64,000 nt of DNA, taken from contig NZ_CP022684.1 of the NCBI RefSeq assembly GCF_002863865.1, positions 1 to 64,000 of the forward strand. Direction: 5' to 3'. A program made the position numbers and the translations under genes. This document shows, piece after piece, positions 9,380-17,871 of the stretch (its first letter is position 1; the number at the start of each line of letters is the position of its first letter). Below the pieces are notes generated by a model. The model was not told the DNA's origin. It made no database searches and saw nothing but the letters and a program-made list of their open reading frames with translations. The stretch comes from Ketobacter alkanivorans (lineage in GTDB: Bacteria; Pseudomonadota; Gammaproteobacteria; Pseudomonadales; Ketobacteraceae).

Positions 9380-11479
9380 ATGACCCGTGATTATCTTGTT
9401 TTTGTATCCCGCGTTGTCTTCGCGATTCAGGTGTCGATGTGCCTGATTGTCAGCTCATTTGCGTATGCATCTGAGCCTTTGGTGGTTGATCCTCTTGCGC
9501 AACGCTACCAGCTTGATCATTTTGTAGATTTTATTCCGGATCGGGGCTGGGATTTCAACGAATTCCTTGGTCAAGAAGCTGAGCTTGATTTTGCTCAATC
9601 GAAAGACGGAGCCCTGACCTTTGGTTATGTTAACGCGGCGTATTGGCTGCGCATGACGTTGATCAACCCCGCCCAAACTGAAAGCCGCTGGGTGCTGGAA
9701 ATGTCGGGCCTGAGTCGGGCGGTGGATCAGATTCAGGCCTATATACCGGATCAGAACGGTCGTTATCGCCTGCATAAGGCGGGCGATTCGATTCCATTCT
9801 CGGAGCGATCGGTGAAACACCACAGCATATTGTTTATGGTGGATTTGCCAGCAGGGCAGACTCGCACGATCTATCTTTGGGTGAATACCAATGGTTCCCT
9901 GCAAATACCCATGACCCTGTGGTCGTCAGAAGCCTATATCCAGTCTGAGCACCATGACAGCCTGTTGGAAGGTATGTTCTACGGCATCCTTATCATCATG
10001 TTGTTCTATAACGGGTTTATCTATTGGTCTGTAAAAGATCAAAGTTATTTATTGTATGTATGCTACTTGGTCTGCGTGCTGGGTTTTGCACTTTCCATCA
10101 AGGGGGTAGGGTTTGAGTATCTATGGCCAGAACACCCCGCCTGGAATAACAAAAGCAACTTGATCTTTTCAATGATGGGCGTGTTCTTTGTTTTGCTGTT
10201 CGCCAGAAGCTTTCTTAAAACCGCGATATACACTCCGCGCATTCATCAGGCCATCGGATTGCTGTTGGTTTCTGCCGTGGCCTGTTTTGTCGGTATGTTA
10301 GGCTTGAGTCACTATCATGCCGCATCAATGTTGGCGGTTCAGTACGGCCTATCGGTGATCGTTGTTATCTTGGCGGCGTCTTTTGCACTGAAGCGCGGGT
10401 TTACGGCGGCTCGCTACTATTTACTGGCCTGGCTAGGTGTACTGGTTTCTATCTTGTTTTGGATATTAAACAGCGCCAACGTTATTGCATCCTATTGGGT
10501 GGGGGGATACCTGTTCCAGATCGGCATCACCCTCCAGGTGTTGCTGTTTTCATTCGCATTAGCCGACCGCATTAATCTAATGCGCTCCGAGCGTGAGGCT
10601 GCCCTTAAGCTCCAACTGGATCACTCCCAAAAGCTGGTTTCCATGGCGGCAATGTTTGAACGCTTTGTACCCAAGCAGTTTTTGTCCAAAATCGCCCGTT
10701 CCGGTATCGAGAACATCGAGCTGGGCAGGGCAGATGTGGCGGAGATTTCAATTCTATTCGCCGATGTGCGGGGCTTTACTGCCATGTCTGAAGTCCTAAA
10801 GCCCCAGGAGCTGTTGAATTTTCTAAACGCTTATCTGGAGCGTATCGATAAGGTTATTCACGATCATGATGGATTTATCGATAAATTCATTGGCGACGGA
10901 GTGATGGCGTTATTTGAAAATGCGTCTGTTCAGGTGGGTGCGTTAAATGCCGTCAATGGCGCTATTCAGATGCAGAAGGCAGTGGATATCTATAATCAGC
11001 ATCGCGCCAACAGCGGCTACCCTCCGATTCGAATCGGCATAGGGGTGAATACCGGTGAGGTGGTTTACGGCACTGTAGGCTCTCAGGAGCGCATGGATTC
11101 CACGGTTCTGGGTGATAATGTGAATGTCGCCGCTCGTCTGCAGGATCTCACCAAGGATTTACAGGCGCGGGTGGTGATTTCTGAACATACATTGGAGGTT
11201 GTAGGTAAGGGGCATGGCTTGATTTTAAGGGAGGTGGGCGACGTGCGTGTACGGGGCCGCCGCGAGCCGGTTCATATATACGAAGTGCTTAACGCAGAAA
11301 CAGAGCAGGATAAGGCTGCCAAAATGTTTACCCTGTCTAATTATCGACTGGCCTATGACAACTACCGCAACGGTCGCTGGCGGGAGGCGGAGGCCCTTTG
11401 GCAAAACTGTCTGGAGCTGAATCCAGCTGACTCGGTGGTTCAGTATTTGATCGCCCAGTGTCAGTCAAAAGTCAGCTAG
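9380..11479 (+). CDS. Membrane class III adenylate cyclase with 7TMR-DISM sensor
   Basis: 699-residue sensor enzyme. A signal peptide (cleavage after about SSFAYA) precedes a periplasmic 7TMR-DISMED2-type beta-sandwich (about 25-170). Seven membrane helices follow (about 185-395), then a short coiled linker and a class III cyclase domain (about 450-630). Metal-binding aspartates lie in FADVRGFT and DKFIGDGVMA. The Lys in DKFIGD and the Asp in LGDNVN predict ATP rather than GTP, and NVAAR supplies the transition-state Asn and Arg. A helical C-terminal tail resembles a TPR pair. I chose ATG 9380 since it gives a normal signal peptide; an in-frame GTG lies at 9359. The ligand is unknown. The product would be cAMP. 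Confidence 0.88.
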   Translation: MTRDYLVFVSRVVFAIQVSMCLIVSSFAYASEPLVVDPLAQRYQLDHFVDFIPDRGWDFNEFLGQEAELDFAQSKDGALTFGYVNAAYWLRMTLINPAQTESRWVLEMSGLSRAVDQIQAYIPDQNGRYRLHKAGDSIPFSERSVKHHSILFMVDLPAGQTRTIYLWVNTNGSLQIPMTLWSSEAYIQSEHHDSLLEGMFYGILIIMLFYNGFIYWSVKDQSYLLYVCYLVCVLGFALSIKGVGFEYLWPEHPAWNNKSNLIFSMMGVFFVLLFARSFLKTAIYTPRIHQAIGLLLVSAVACFVGMLGLSHYHAASMLAVQYGLSVIVVILAASFALKRGFTAARYYLLAWLGVLVSILFWILNSANVIASYWVGGYLFQIGITLQVLLFSFALADRINLMRSEREAALKLQLDHSQKLVSMAAMFERFVPKQFLSKIARSGIENIELGRADVAEISILFADVRGFTAMSEVLKPQELLNFLNAYLERIDKVIHDHDGFIDKFIGDGVMALFENASVQVGALNAVNGAIQMQKAVDIYNQHRANSGYPPIRIGIGVNTGEVVYGTVGSQERMDSTVLGDNVNVAARLQDLTKDLQARVVISEHTLEVVGKGHGLILREVGDVRVRGRREPVHIYEVLNAETEQDKAAKMFTLSNYRLAYDNYRNGRWREAEALWQNCLELNPADSVVQYLIAQCQSKVS

Positions 11480-11712
11480 TTACAGCGCTTGATAATGCAG
11501 CTTAACCTTGGGGCGATCCACATTATGGACATTCCATATGTGACTTTTTTACTAAGCCCAGAATGCTGATATGACTATTATTGTCGGGATAATCTTACTC
11601 CTATTAATTAGAGAATTACTGCTTGAGCATTCGGCAGTCATCCAAATTTAGATTACAATAATCTTAAGAATGCCGACATCAAGAGTCGGCCATTGGTGCA
11701 CGGGGTTGGTGT
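11480..11712. other. Intergenic region upstream of uvrY with a hairpin
   Basis: This 233-base AT-rich gap holds a perfect six-pair hairpin, GCCGAC at 11672-11677 and GTCGGC at 11685-11690 with a 7-base loop, about 22 bases before the uvrY GTG start. A TACAAT at 11654-11659 could be a -10 box, but no convincing -35 is 16-18 bases away. The hairpin would be in the uvrY leader and has no T-run, so it is not a classic terminator. Confidence 0.45.
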
Positions 11713-12369
11713 GTGATTAAGGTTTTTATCGTTGACGATCATGATCTGGTGAGAACCGGGATCTCGCGGATGCTTGCAGATGTTGCTGGCATCAAGGTGG
11801 TGGGTGAAGCTGCCAGCGGTGAGGAAGCTCTCAAATTGGTCAGAGATCTGGGCCCTGATGTTGTGCTGATGGACGCGAAGATGCCCGGCATTGGTGGGTT
11901 GGAGGCAACCAGAAAGCTGTTGCGTCAAAACGCTGATGTGCGAGTTATTGCCGTTACGGCCTGCAGTGAAGAACCTTTTCCATCGCGTTTTTTGCAGGCA
12001 GGTGCTTCCGGCTACCTCACCAAAGGTGCCGCCTTAGAAGAAATGGTTAAGGCCATTCGGCTGGTGCACTCCGGGCAGCGCTATATTTCGCCTGATGTCG
12101 CCCAGGAGCTGGCCCTGAAGCCTTTCCGTAGCGAAGCCGAAACCTCCCCATTTGATCAATTGTCAGAGCGTGAAATGCAGATCGCCATGATGATTGTGAA
12201 CTGTCAAAAGGTTCAGGAGATCTCGGATAAGCTCTTTTTGAGTCCCAAGACCGTTAACAGCTACCGATACCGGCTGTTTGAAAAACTGAGTATTAACAGT
12301 GATGTTGAACTTACGCTTCTGGCTGTTCGCCACGGCATGCTCGATGTAGAATCTCCGCCCAACAACTAG
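11713..12369 (+). CDS. uvrY: Response regulator UvrY/GacA (LuxR/FixJ family)
   Basis: 218-residue regulator with an N-terminal receiver (acidic pocket Asp8-Asp9, phospho-acceptor Asp54 in LMDAKMPG, switch Thr in VTACS, Lys in LTKGA) and a C-terminal LuxR helix-turn-helix (about 148-205: LSEREMQIAMMI, ISDKLFLSPKTVNSYRYRLF). GacA/UvrY is activated by the GacS/BarA kinase and drives small RNAs that titrate CsrA/RsmA, switching between motile and sessile or secondary-metabolism states. The gene precedes uvrC, the conserved gammaproteobacterial order. The start is GTG 11713. Confidence 0.94.
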   Translation: MIKVFIVDDHDLVRTGISRMLADVAGIKVVGEAASGEEALKLVRDLGPDVVLMDAKMPGIGGLEATRKLLRQNADVRVIAVTACSEEPFPSRFLQAGASGYLTKGAALEEMVKAIRLVHSGQRYISPDVAQELALKPFRSEAETSPFDQLSEREMQIAMMIVNCQKVQEISDKLFLSPKTVNSYRYRLFEKLSINSDVELTLLAVRHGMLDVESPPNN

Positions 12370-12382
12370 TTGGGGCAGACTC

Positions 12383-14197
12383 ATTAATATTGATGCTTTT
12401 TTAAAATCCCTTACCACCCACCCTGGCGTTTATCGCATGATTGCGCACGATGGTGAGGTGTTGTACGTAGGTAAGGCTAAAAACCTCAAAAACCGCGTCA
12501 GTTCCTATTTTCGATCCAATCAGCACAGCCCGAAAACGGCAGCGCTGGTGGAGAAAATTGATCATATTGAAGTCACGGTTACCAACAGCGAGACCGAAGC
12601 ACTGCTGTTGGAACAGACCCTGATCAAATCCATCAAGCCACCTTTCAATATTCTGCTGCGGGATGATAAATCTTACCCCTATATTTATTTGTCGGGTCAG
12701 GAGTTTCCTCGGCTGGCCTACTACCGAGGCGCAAAGAAGCTGCCTGGTCGCTATTTTGGGCCTTACCCCAGCGCCGCAGCGGTGCGTGAAACCCTGAATT
12801 TACTGCAGAAAGTCTTCAATGTTCGACAGTGTGAGGACAGCTTCTATCGTAATCGCTCTCGCCCGTGTCTTCAGTACCAGATCGAACGCTGCAAAGCGCC
12901 CTGTGTCGGGCTTATCTCCCAGCAGGAATACGCAGAAGATGTACGCCTCACCATCATGTTTCTGGAAGGAAAGAGTAATGAGGTGCGTCTGGAGCTAACC
13001 GAGGCCATGCATCAGGCATCGGAGAAGCTTGAATTTGAAAAGGCGGCCGTATTGCGTGATCAGCTCGAGGCTCTGACTTACGTGCAGTCCCAACAATTTG
13101 TCGAGACCGATTCGGGTAACGCGGATGTATTTGCTGTTGCCCTGCAGTCTGGTATGGCCTGTGTGCAGGTGGTTTTTGTGCGGGGTGGGCGGGTAATGGG
13201 CAATAAAACGTACTATCCCGCATTGAAATCAGATCTTAGCGTTACCGAGATACTTGATGAGTTCATTCCTCAATACTATCTGGGAGGCCAGGGCCGTAGG
13301 GATTTTCCCCAAATGATCATCACGGCAGAACCGTTTGAATCCCAAGATGCCCTGCTGGAGGCCATCCGCCAACAGCACAACGTCAATATGAGCGTGAGTT
13401 CTAACGTGCGCACTGCGCGGCGGGGTTGGTTAAGACTAGCCCAAACCAATGCGGACCAGTACTTGGCGAGCCACCTCGCCAACCGCGAAAACCTGTTTAA
13501 ACGCTTTGAATCCTTGCGTGATGCGCTGTCATTGGATGAAACGCCACAACGTCTCGAGTGCTTTGATATTTCTCATACTCAAGGTGAGCGCACCGTTGCG
13601 AGCTGCGTCGTGTTTGAGCACAACGGCCCGGTGCGAAACCAATATCGTCGCTTCAACATAGAAGATATCACCGCCGGTGACGATTACGCTGCCATGGAGC
13701 AGGCTCTGACCAGGCGTTATACGCGCCTTAAGCGCGGCGAAGCCAAGTTACCTGACATCCTGATCGTGGACGGCGGTAAAGGTCAGCTCAAACAGGCCAG
13801 ACGGGTGCTGTCGGACTTGCAGATTCAGGGTGTGCTGCTGCTGGGAATTGCCAAAGGTGAAACCCGCAAGCCAGGCCTTGAGACCTTGTTTTTGGAAGAC
13901 ACAGGCCCTGGCTTTGAGCTTGAACGGGATTCCCCCGCATTGCATCTTATTCAACATATCCGCGACGAGGCCCATCGCTTTGCCATAGTCGGGCATCGTC
14001 AACAGCGTGATAAAAAACGTACCCAGTCAGTATTGGAAGATATCGCTGGAATAGGGCCAAAACGGCGCAAAGAGCTGTTAACGCATTTCGGCGGGCTTCA
14101 GGGGCTGGCGCGCGCCAGCCAACAGGAAATTGAAAATGTGCCGGGTATCAGTAAGAAAATTGCGGAAGACGTTTATGCAGCGCTCCACAATGTTTAG
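12383..14197 (+). CDS. uvrC: Excinuclease ABC subunit C, apparent ATT start
   Basis: Dual-incision nuclease of nucleotide excision repair. From ATT 12383 it has 604 residues, close to E. coli UvrC (610). It contains the GIY-YIG N-terminal nuclease (HPGVYRM then VLYVGKAKNLKNRVSSYF), the cysteine-rich CLQYQIERCKAPC, a UVR motif near 205 (KLEFEKAAVLRDQLEAL), the RNase H-like C-terminal nuclease (CFDISHTQGERTVASCVVF, DGGKGQL, HIRDEAHRFA) and a tandem helix-hairpin-helix end. The first ATG, at 12437, would cut off the GVY half of the catalytic motif. The frame is open upstream to a TAG at 12347 and contains no ATG, GTG or TTG. ATT 12383, 7 bases after GGGG, matches where relatives start (NIDAFLKSL). 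Confidence 0.9.
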   Translation: MNIDAFLKSLTTHPGVYRMIAHDGEVLYVGKAKNLKNRVSSYFRSNQHSPKTAALVEKIDHIEVTVTNSETEALLLEQTLIKSIKPPFNILLRDDKSYPYIYLSGQEFPRLAYYRGAKKLPGRYFGPYPSAAAVRETLNLLQKVFNVRQCEDSFYRNRSRPCLQYQIERCKAPCVGLISQQEYAEDVRLTIMFLEGKSNEVRLELTEAMHQASEKLEFEKAAVLRDQLEALTYVQSQQFVETDSGNADVFAVALQSGMACVQVVFVRGGRVMGNKTYYPALKSDLSVTEILDEFIPQYYLGGQGRRDFPQMIITAEPFESQDALLEAIRQQHNVNMSVSSNVRTARRGWLRLAQTNADQYLASHLANRENLFKRFESLRDALSLDETPQRLECFDISHTQGERTVASCVVFEHNGPVRNQYRRFNIEDITAGDDYAAMEQALTRRYTRLKRGEAKLPDILIVDGGKGQLKQARRVLSDLQIQGVLLLGIAKGETRKPGLETLFLEDTGPGFELERDSPALHLIQHIRDEAHRFAIVGHRQQRDKKRTQSVLEDIAGIGPKRRKELLTHFGGLQGLARASQQEIENVPGISKKIAEDVYAALHNV

Positions 14198-14212
14198 AAT
14201 GCCGGGTCAATT

Positions 14213-14812
14213 ATGAACAAAAGAGAGCAGTCGATGCAGCAGGTCGCTGGTAAGCATACGTTTCTGACCATCCCTAACATGCTGACTTTGTTAAGGATTG
14301 CCCTGATTCCAGTGCTCGTGGTGGTGTTTTATTTGCCTTATAAGTGGAGTGCAATGGCGGGCGCTGTTATTTTTGCCATCGCGGGCATTACCGATTGGGT
14401 AGACGGTTATTTGGCCCGAAAGATGGGTCAAAGCACCAAGTTGGGCGCGTTTCTCGACCCGGTAGCCGATAAGCTAATGGTAGCTGCAGCCCTGGTGTTA
14501 CTGGTTGAGCTGCATGCCTCAGCTCTTTTTGCGATTCCTGCCATTGTTATCATCAGCCGTGAAATCACGGTTTCAGCACTGCGCGAATGGATGGCTGAGC
14601 TGGGAAAACGGGCCAGTGTGGCGGTTTCGTACATCGGCAAGGTCAAAACAACGGTACAGATGGTGGCGATCACCGGGCTTCTTGCCAATGAGCCGGACAT
14701 GGAAAACTGGGTAGTGTGGCTGGCCTACGCTCTGCTCTATGCGGCTACTGCGCTCACGCTTTGGTCAATGGTGGTGTACCTCAAGGCCGCCTGGCCTGAC
14801 CTTAAGGAATAA
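14213..14812 (+). CDS. pgsA: CDP-diacylglycerol-glycerol-3-phosphate 3-phosphatidyltransferase
   Basis: Inner-membrane enzyme that makes phosphatidylglycerol-phosphate, the committed step to phosphatidylglycerol and cardiolipin. The CDP-alcohol phosphotransferase signature DGx2ARx8Gx3Dx3D is intact in DWVDGYLARKMG...GAFLDPVADK (residues about 61-90), and several hydrophobic helices surround it. The uvrC-pgsA-tRNA order is conserved in gammaproteobacteria. The start is uncertain: ATG 14213 gives 199 residues, while ATG 14234, preceded by AGAGAG, removes seven residues and is equally plausible. Confidence 0.93.
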   Translation: MNKREQSMQQVAGKHTFLTIPNMLTLLRIALIPVLVVVFYLPYKWSAMAGAVIFAIAGITDWVDGYLARKMGQSTKLGAFLDPVADKLMVAAALVLLVELHASALFAIPAIVIISREITVSALREWMAELGKRASVAVSYIGKVKTTVQMVAITGLLANEPDMENWVVWLAYALLYAATALTLWSMVVYLKAAWPDLKE

Positions 14813-14857
14813 GCTTCTTCCATATCAAGTTGTTGAGAAATAATAGAAAATTTTCAG

Positions 14858-14885
14858 TTGACTAAGAAGGCGCGGTAGGTAGAAT
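14858..14885 (+). promoter_or_regulatory. Sigma-70 promoter of the tRNA-Gly/tRNA-Cys unit
   Basis: TTGACT at 14858-14863 and TAGAAT at 14880-14885 are 16 bases apart, 33 bases before the tRNA-Gly 5' end. A short inverted repeat (AAAGCAGCTGCTTT) lies between promoter and tRNA and may help 5' leader processing. Confidence 0.65.
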
Positions 14886-14918
14886 AGGCAACCCACAAAG
14901 CAGCTGCTTTGTGATGTT

Positions 14919-14993
14919 GCGGGTGTAGCTCAGTGGTAGAGCCCTTCGTTGCCAACGAAGATGTCGTGAGTTCGAATCTCATCACCCGCTCCA
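14919..14993 (+). tRNA. tRNA-Gly (anticodon GCC)
   Basis: The acceptor stem GCGGGTG pairs with CACCCGC, with a T discriminator and encoded CCA at 14991-14993. The anticodon stem CTTCGTT/AACGAAG carries GCC at 14951-14953. D arm and T arm (GAGTTCGAATCTC) are canonical. Confidence 0.98.
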
Positions 14994-15016
14994 ATTTTCT
15001 TTAGATTAAGACACTC

Positions 15017-15090
15017 GGCGCGATAGCAAAGCGGTTATGCACTGGATTGCAAATCCACGTAGGCCGGTTCGACTCCGGCTCGCGCCTCCA
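15017..15090 (+). tRNA. tRNA-Cys (anticodon GCA)
   Basis: The acceptor stem GGCGCGA pairs with TCGCGCC, with encoded CCA at the 3' end. The anticodon arm TGGATT-GCA-AATCCA has GCA at 15049-15051. The T arm is CCGGTTCGACTCCGG. It lies 23 bases after tRNA-Gly and is probably on the same transcript. Confidence 0.98.
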
Positions 15091-15094
15091 TTTC

Positions 15095-15688
15095 CTACCC
15101 TTTGATCACATTCTTTTTGTCTTTGAATGCCTGCACGTGCTCCATGAGCGCTCGCTCCATGTCGCTGATTTCTATGGATTTCGCGTTCAATACCTTTTCT
15201 CCGTCCTTTGGGGACTGGCCTTTGTAGGTATACAGGCTTTCCATCATTATCTTGCGAATGGGGGAGTGCTTGTCCAGCCCACGCTCCTTGCAAATGATGT
15301 CCAACGACATCTCGAACGCTTTGTCATAGCCATGTCTATCAATGGATATAGTGCGAAACTTAGGCTTGCTGAGGCCCTCTGTGTTAACTCTAATTTCAAA
15401 CACATGAGCAGGTTTGCGGCCTTCGCGGTGTCGCACACGCTCTTTCAGCCCGACGATCTTGCCGTCAGAATGCACTAGACGTTCGATGGACAGGTCTTTA
15501 CGCATAAAATGAGCCCGTTGGCGTTGGGCAAGCTCAAGATCTTTTGCCTGAGCCTCCTCAAGGGTAGCCAACAGCTCATCCTCGGTCAGATAACGGCCGT
15601 CTATCTTCAGAGGGTAGTAAACCTGATGCTCTTTGCTGTTCCACGCACGATACACGCGGATATAGTCTTCGCTGACTGATATCGCCAT
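15095..15688 (-). CDS. Unrecognised basic protein, possible AP2-like DNA-binding module
   Basis: 197 residues, no signal peptide or membrane helix, rich in charged residues. The N-terminal half has a Tyr/Trp-rich strand region (VYRAWNSKEHQVYYPL) and a Glu/Ala/Gln helix. The middle (about 100-140: HVFEIRVN...KFRTISIDRHGYDKAFEMSLD) resembles the strand-strand-strand-helix pattern of AP2-type DNA-binding domains found in some phage and mobile-element proteins; this is a weak resemblance. The gene is transcribed toward tRNA-Cys, its stop being 4 bases from the tRNA CCA end. It sits between tRNA-Cys and tRNA-Leu, which are adjacent in many relatives, so it may be an insertion. No direct repeat of the tRNA end was found on its far side. 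Confidence 0.55.
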   Translation of the reverse strand: MAISVSEDYIRVYRAWNSKEHQVYYPLKIDGRYLTEDELLATLEEAQAKDLELAQRQRAHFMRKDLSIERLVHSDGKIVGLKERVRHREGRKPAHVFEIRVNTEGLSKPKFRTISIDRHGYDKAFEMSLDIICKERGLDKHSPIRKIMMESLYTYKGQSPKDGEKVLNAKSIEISDMERALMEHVQAFKDKKNVIKG

Positions 15689-15785
15689 AGGTAAAATAGA
15701 ATCTCTAACGAATGAAATTATGTAAATCCCTTACCACTACATCATTGCCAACAATCCAGAAATTTTCAACCATTGTAATAAATCG

Positions 15786-15814
15786 TTGATTACTCAGGGG
15801 GTACTCCATATAAT
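15786..15814 (+). promoter_or_regulatory. Sigma-70 promoter of tRNA-Leu
   Basis: TTGATT at 15786-15791 and a perfect TATAAT at 15809-15814 are 17 bases apart, ending 33 bases before the tRNA-Leu 5' end. tRNA-Leu therefore has its own promoter and does not depend on the tRNA-Gly/Cys transcript. Confidence 0.8.
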
Positions 15815-15847
15815 TTGCCCCTCTTTTCTGTGCCTACATTCTCATCT

Positions 15848-15934
15848 GCCCGGATGGCGAAACTGGTAGACGCAAGGGACTTAAAATCCCTCGGTGGCAA
15901 CACCGTGCCGGTTCGATTCCGGCTCCGGGCACCA
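15848..15934 (+). tRNA. tRNA-Leu (anticodon TAA)
   Basis: The acceptor stem GCCCGGA pairs with TCCGGGC, with an A discriminator (typical for Leu) and encoded CCA at 15932-15934. The anticodon loop CTTAAAA holds TAA at 15882-15884 in an AGGGA/TCCCT stem. The long variable arm (TCGGTGGCAACACCGT) is the class II feature. It reads UUA. Confidence 0.98.
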
Positions 15935-16077
15935 TTTGATATCCTTATCCCTTCTAACAGCTTCCAATAGTCGCAAATCGAGCAGCCAATTTTAAGTTAA
16001 TTTTCACCATTATTAGAGTGAACTTAAGTCTTATAGACACTTTTGGGCTTCTATGGATACAACCCTTGGTTGTTTTG

Positions 16078-17196
16078 TCAGATTGATTTACTGTAGCGGG
16101 TTTTGATCTGGTTCAGTTCTTCCAGCACTGCATCCGGTAAATGCTCCCCGCTGGACCCGCCGTAGTAAAAATACAGGTGATTCTCATACTCGTTCAGGCA
16201 TTTGCCTGAGTATTCCTTTACGTTGAGCCTGATGCATTCTTTCAGATACATATTCGCCAACGATATATCCAATTGATCCCCCAGCGTGCGTTCCAATATT
16301 GAGAGTAGATACAGGGCACGGGCGGTATTCTGTGTATTTGGGTTGTCACGCAAATGTTTGTGCAGTTGCAGGCGCCACAATACGGCTTTGGGGCGGTTGT
16401 CCTCATTGAATATAAACTCATGCTCCAGGGTGAAGTGCTCATCAAATGTCGTGTAGATTGACTTTTCAAGTGCATCCAGCGTCTGCTGACCGTAATTAAG
16501 ATCTCTGAGCCCTTGCTGCCACTTGGCAACGGTGTGTTTCACCTCCAGATCCAGTTTAGGCAGTGTAAGGGCCTCACCAAGCAGATCTAGTGCAGGCTGG
16601 CTGCTGTGCGCAGTAATCAGTGATATATCCAGCAGGCGCTCCAAGGTTTTTCCCGCCTGAACTCGAGAGGCCTGGGTGGCAGGGATCTTTAAATACGCCA
16701 GGTACGCTGATTTTGCCTGTGAATAGTTCCGTAAGTAGTAATTGAACTCGGCAAAACTGTAGTCGTTGGCGAACAGTGTTCGATCCATGTTTTTGGTCAG
16801 GCTGGCTTGTTGGCCATCCTGTATATGGCAGCTGCTGCAGATGATGGGCACCCCTGAAAGCAGATATTGCGAAGTAGCGTATGACCCGGTGTTATACAGC
16901 GTTTTGGCCTGCTTAAGTGATCCCAGGAGGCTTTGCTGAGAGATTTCCAGGGTCACCGCATGGTCTCCCAAAAGTTGCGGTGTGCGTTCAATAATGCCAA
17001 TAAGGCTGTCTATGTTTTGCACAATCGTCTGCTTGTTTTCAGGGGAGCGGAATTCCTGATCACTGTAAATGAACGGCATCAGTTCAGTTAGGGATTGGCT
17101 TGCCTGCTGCATCTCCGAATTGATGTCCTGGGCAGCGGAATGGGTGGAACATAGGGCGAAAAAGGAATAAAACAAAATTAGAGATAGGGGGCGCAT
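16078..17196 (-). CDS. Periplasmic helical-repeat protein with one haem c motif
   Basis: 372 residues with a clear signal peptide (cleavage after about THSAAQ). A single CxxCH haem-attachment motif, CSSCH, is at residues 120-124. The rest is helical and looks like degenerate TPR or Sel1-type repeats (SFAEFNYYLRNYSQAKSAYLAYL, ARALYLLSILERTLG). I do not recognise a named family. One haem in a repeat protein could make it an electron-transfer or redox-sensing partner, but no partner enzyme is adjacent; it diverges from a cyclic-nucleotide-binding protein gene. Two further cysteines lie near the C-terminus (KECIRL, GKCLNE). Confidence 0.75.
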   Translation of the reverse strand: MRPLSLILFYSFFALCSTHSAAQDINSEMQQASQSLTELMPFIYSDQEFRSPENKQTIVQNIDSLIGIIERTPQLLGDHAVTLEISQQSLLGSLKQAKTLYNTGSYATSQYLLSGVPIICSSCHIQDGQQASLTKNMDRTLFANDYSFAEFNYYLRNYSQAKSAYLAYLKIPATQASRVQAGKTLERLLDISLITAHSSQPALDLLGEALTLPKLDLEVKHTVAKWQQGLRDLNYGQQTLDALEKSIYTTFDEHFTLEHEFIFNEDNRPKAVLWRLQLHKHLRDNPNTQNTARALYLLSILERTLGDQLDISLANMYLKECIRLNVKEYSGKCLNEYENHLYFYYGGSSGEHLPDAVLEELNQIKTRYSKSI

Positions 17197-17350
17197 GGGT
17201 TGAGCTGCCTGTTAGTAGTTGATTACCAGGGTATTTAATGTGTGTATGATTACCAAATATCCCTAGGGAATCATAGCGCTCAGGATCAATATTTCGTATA
17301 AAAGTAATAAATATCCTATATTTATAGCAAGGATGCGTGAGGGTAACACC

Positions 17351-17851
17351 ATGAAAGCGACTGGTATGGAAAGAGTACACATGCTGCAGAATGTGCCTAC
17401 GTTTGGCGGCATTAATGACAAAGTGCTTTCCCATCTGTTGAGTCATTCACGTACTGTTGAGCGAGAAGCAGGCGAGGTGATTTTTCGTGAGGGTGATTAC
17501 ACTGCATCAATGTTTGTGATTGAAGATGGAGAAGTCGCCATTTACAAACAAAAAGGTGGTCAGGACTGTTTAATGGTCGTGTTAGGGGAGGGTGAGTGTC
17601 TTGGCGAGATGGCGCTTTTTGACTACATGCCCCGTAGTGCATCTGCATTGGCTCAATCTGATTGCCGCCTGATCGAAATTACCTCACAAAATTTGTACGA
17701 CATTTATAAGCAGGATATGGAGCAGTTCGCGTTGATCCAGATGAACCTGGGGCGTGAAATTGCTCGTCGTTTACGTAAGGCCGATGAGCTTTGTGTTAAG
17801 TGCCCACTAAAGGCCGATGCAGATGTAAAAACGTTTCGTCAATGTCAATAA
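17351..17851 (+). CDS. Cyclic nucleotide-binding domain protein
   Basis: 166-residue stand-alone CRP-like sensor domain. The phosphate-binding cassette is well kept (GECLGEMALFDYMPRSASA, with the Glu and Arg that hold the ribose and phosphate), so cAMP or cGMP binding is likely. There is no helix-turn-helix; the C-terminal helix ends in a short Cys-containing tail (LCVKCPLK...FRQCQ). Start ATG 17351 is chosen because GAGGGT lies 6 bases before it; the ATG at 17333 lacks a site. A DUF2189 membrane protein gene follows after 20 bases. Such pairs may link nucleotide binding to a membrane protein, but this is inference. Confidence 0.85.
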   Translation: MKATGMERVHMLQNVPTFGGINDKVLSHLLSHSRTVEREAGEVIFREGDYTASMFVIEDGEVAIYKQKGGQDCLMVVLGEGECLGEMALFDYMPRSASALAQSDCRLIEITSQNLYDIYKQDMEQFALIQMNLGREIARRLRKADELCVKCPLKADADVKTFRQCQ

Positions 17852-17871
17852 AAACAAAAAAGGGCAGTACG

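Noticed and set aside
15061-15930. Possible attachment-site repeat: the T-arm of tRNA-Cys recurs in tRNA-Leu
   Set aside because: The shared CCGGTTCGA-TCCGG sequence is the normal conserved T arm of two tRNAs and not a flanking direct repeat of an integrated element.
16059-16073. ACAACC-CTT-GGTTGT hairpin followed by TTT just after the CSSCH gene
   Set aside because: The T-run is on the plus strand, opposite to the gene that ends here, and the stem is only six pairs; it is not a convincing terminator for that gene.
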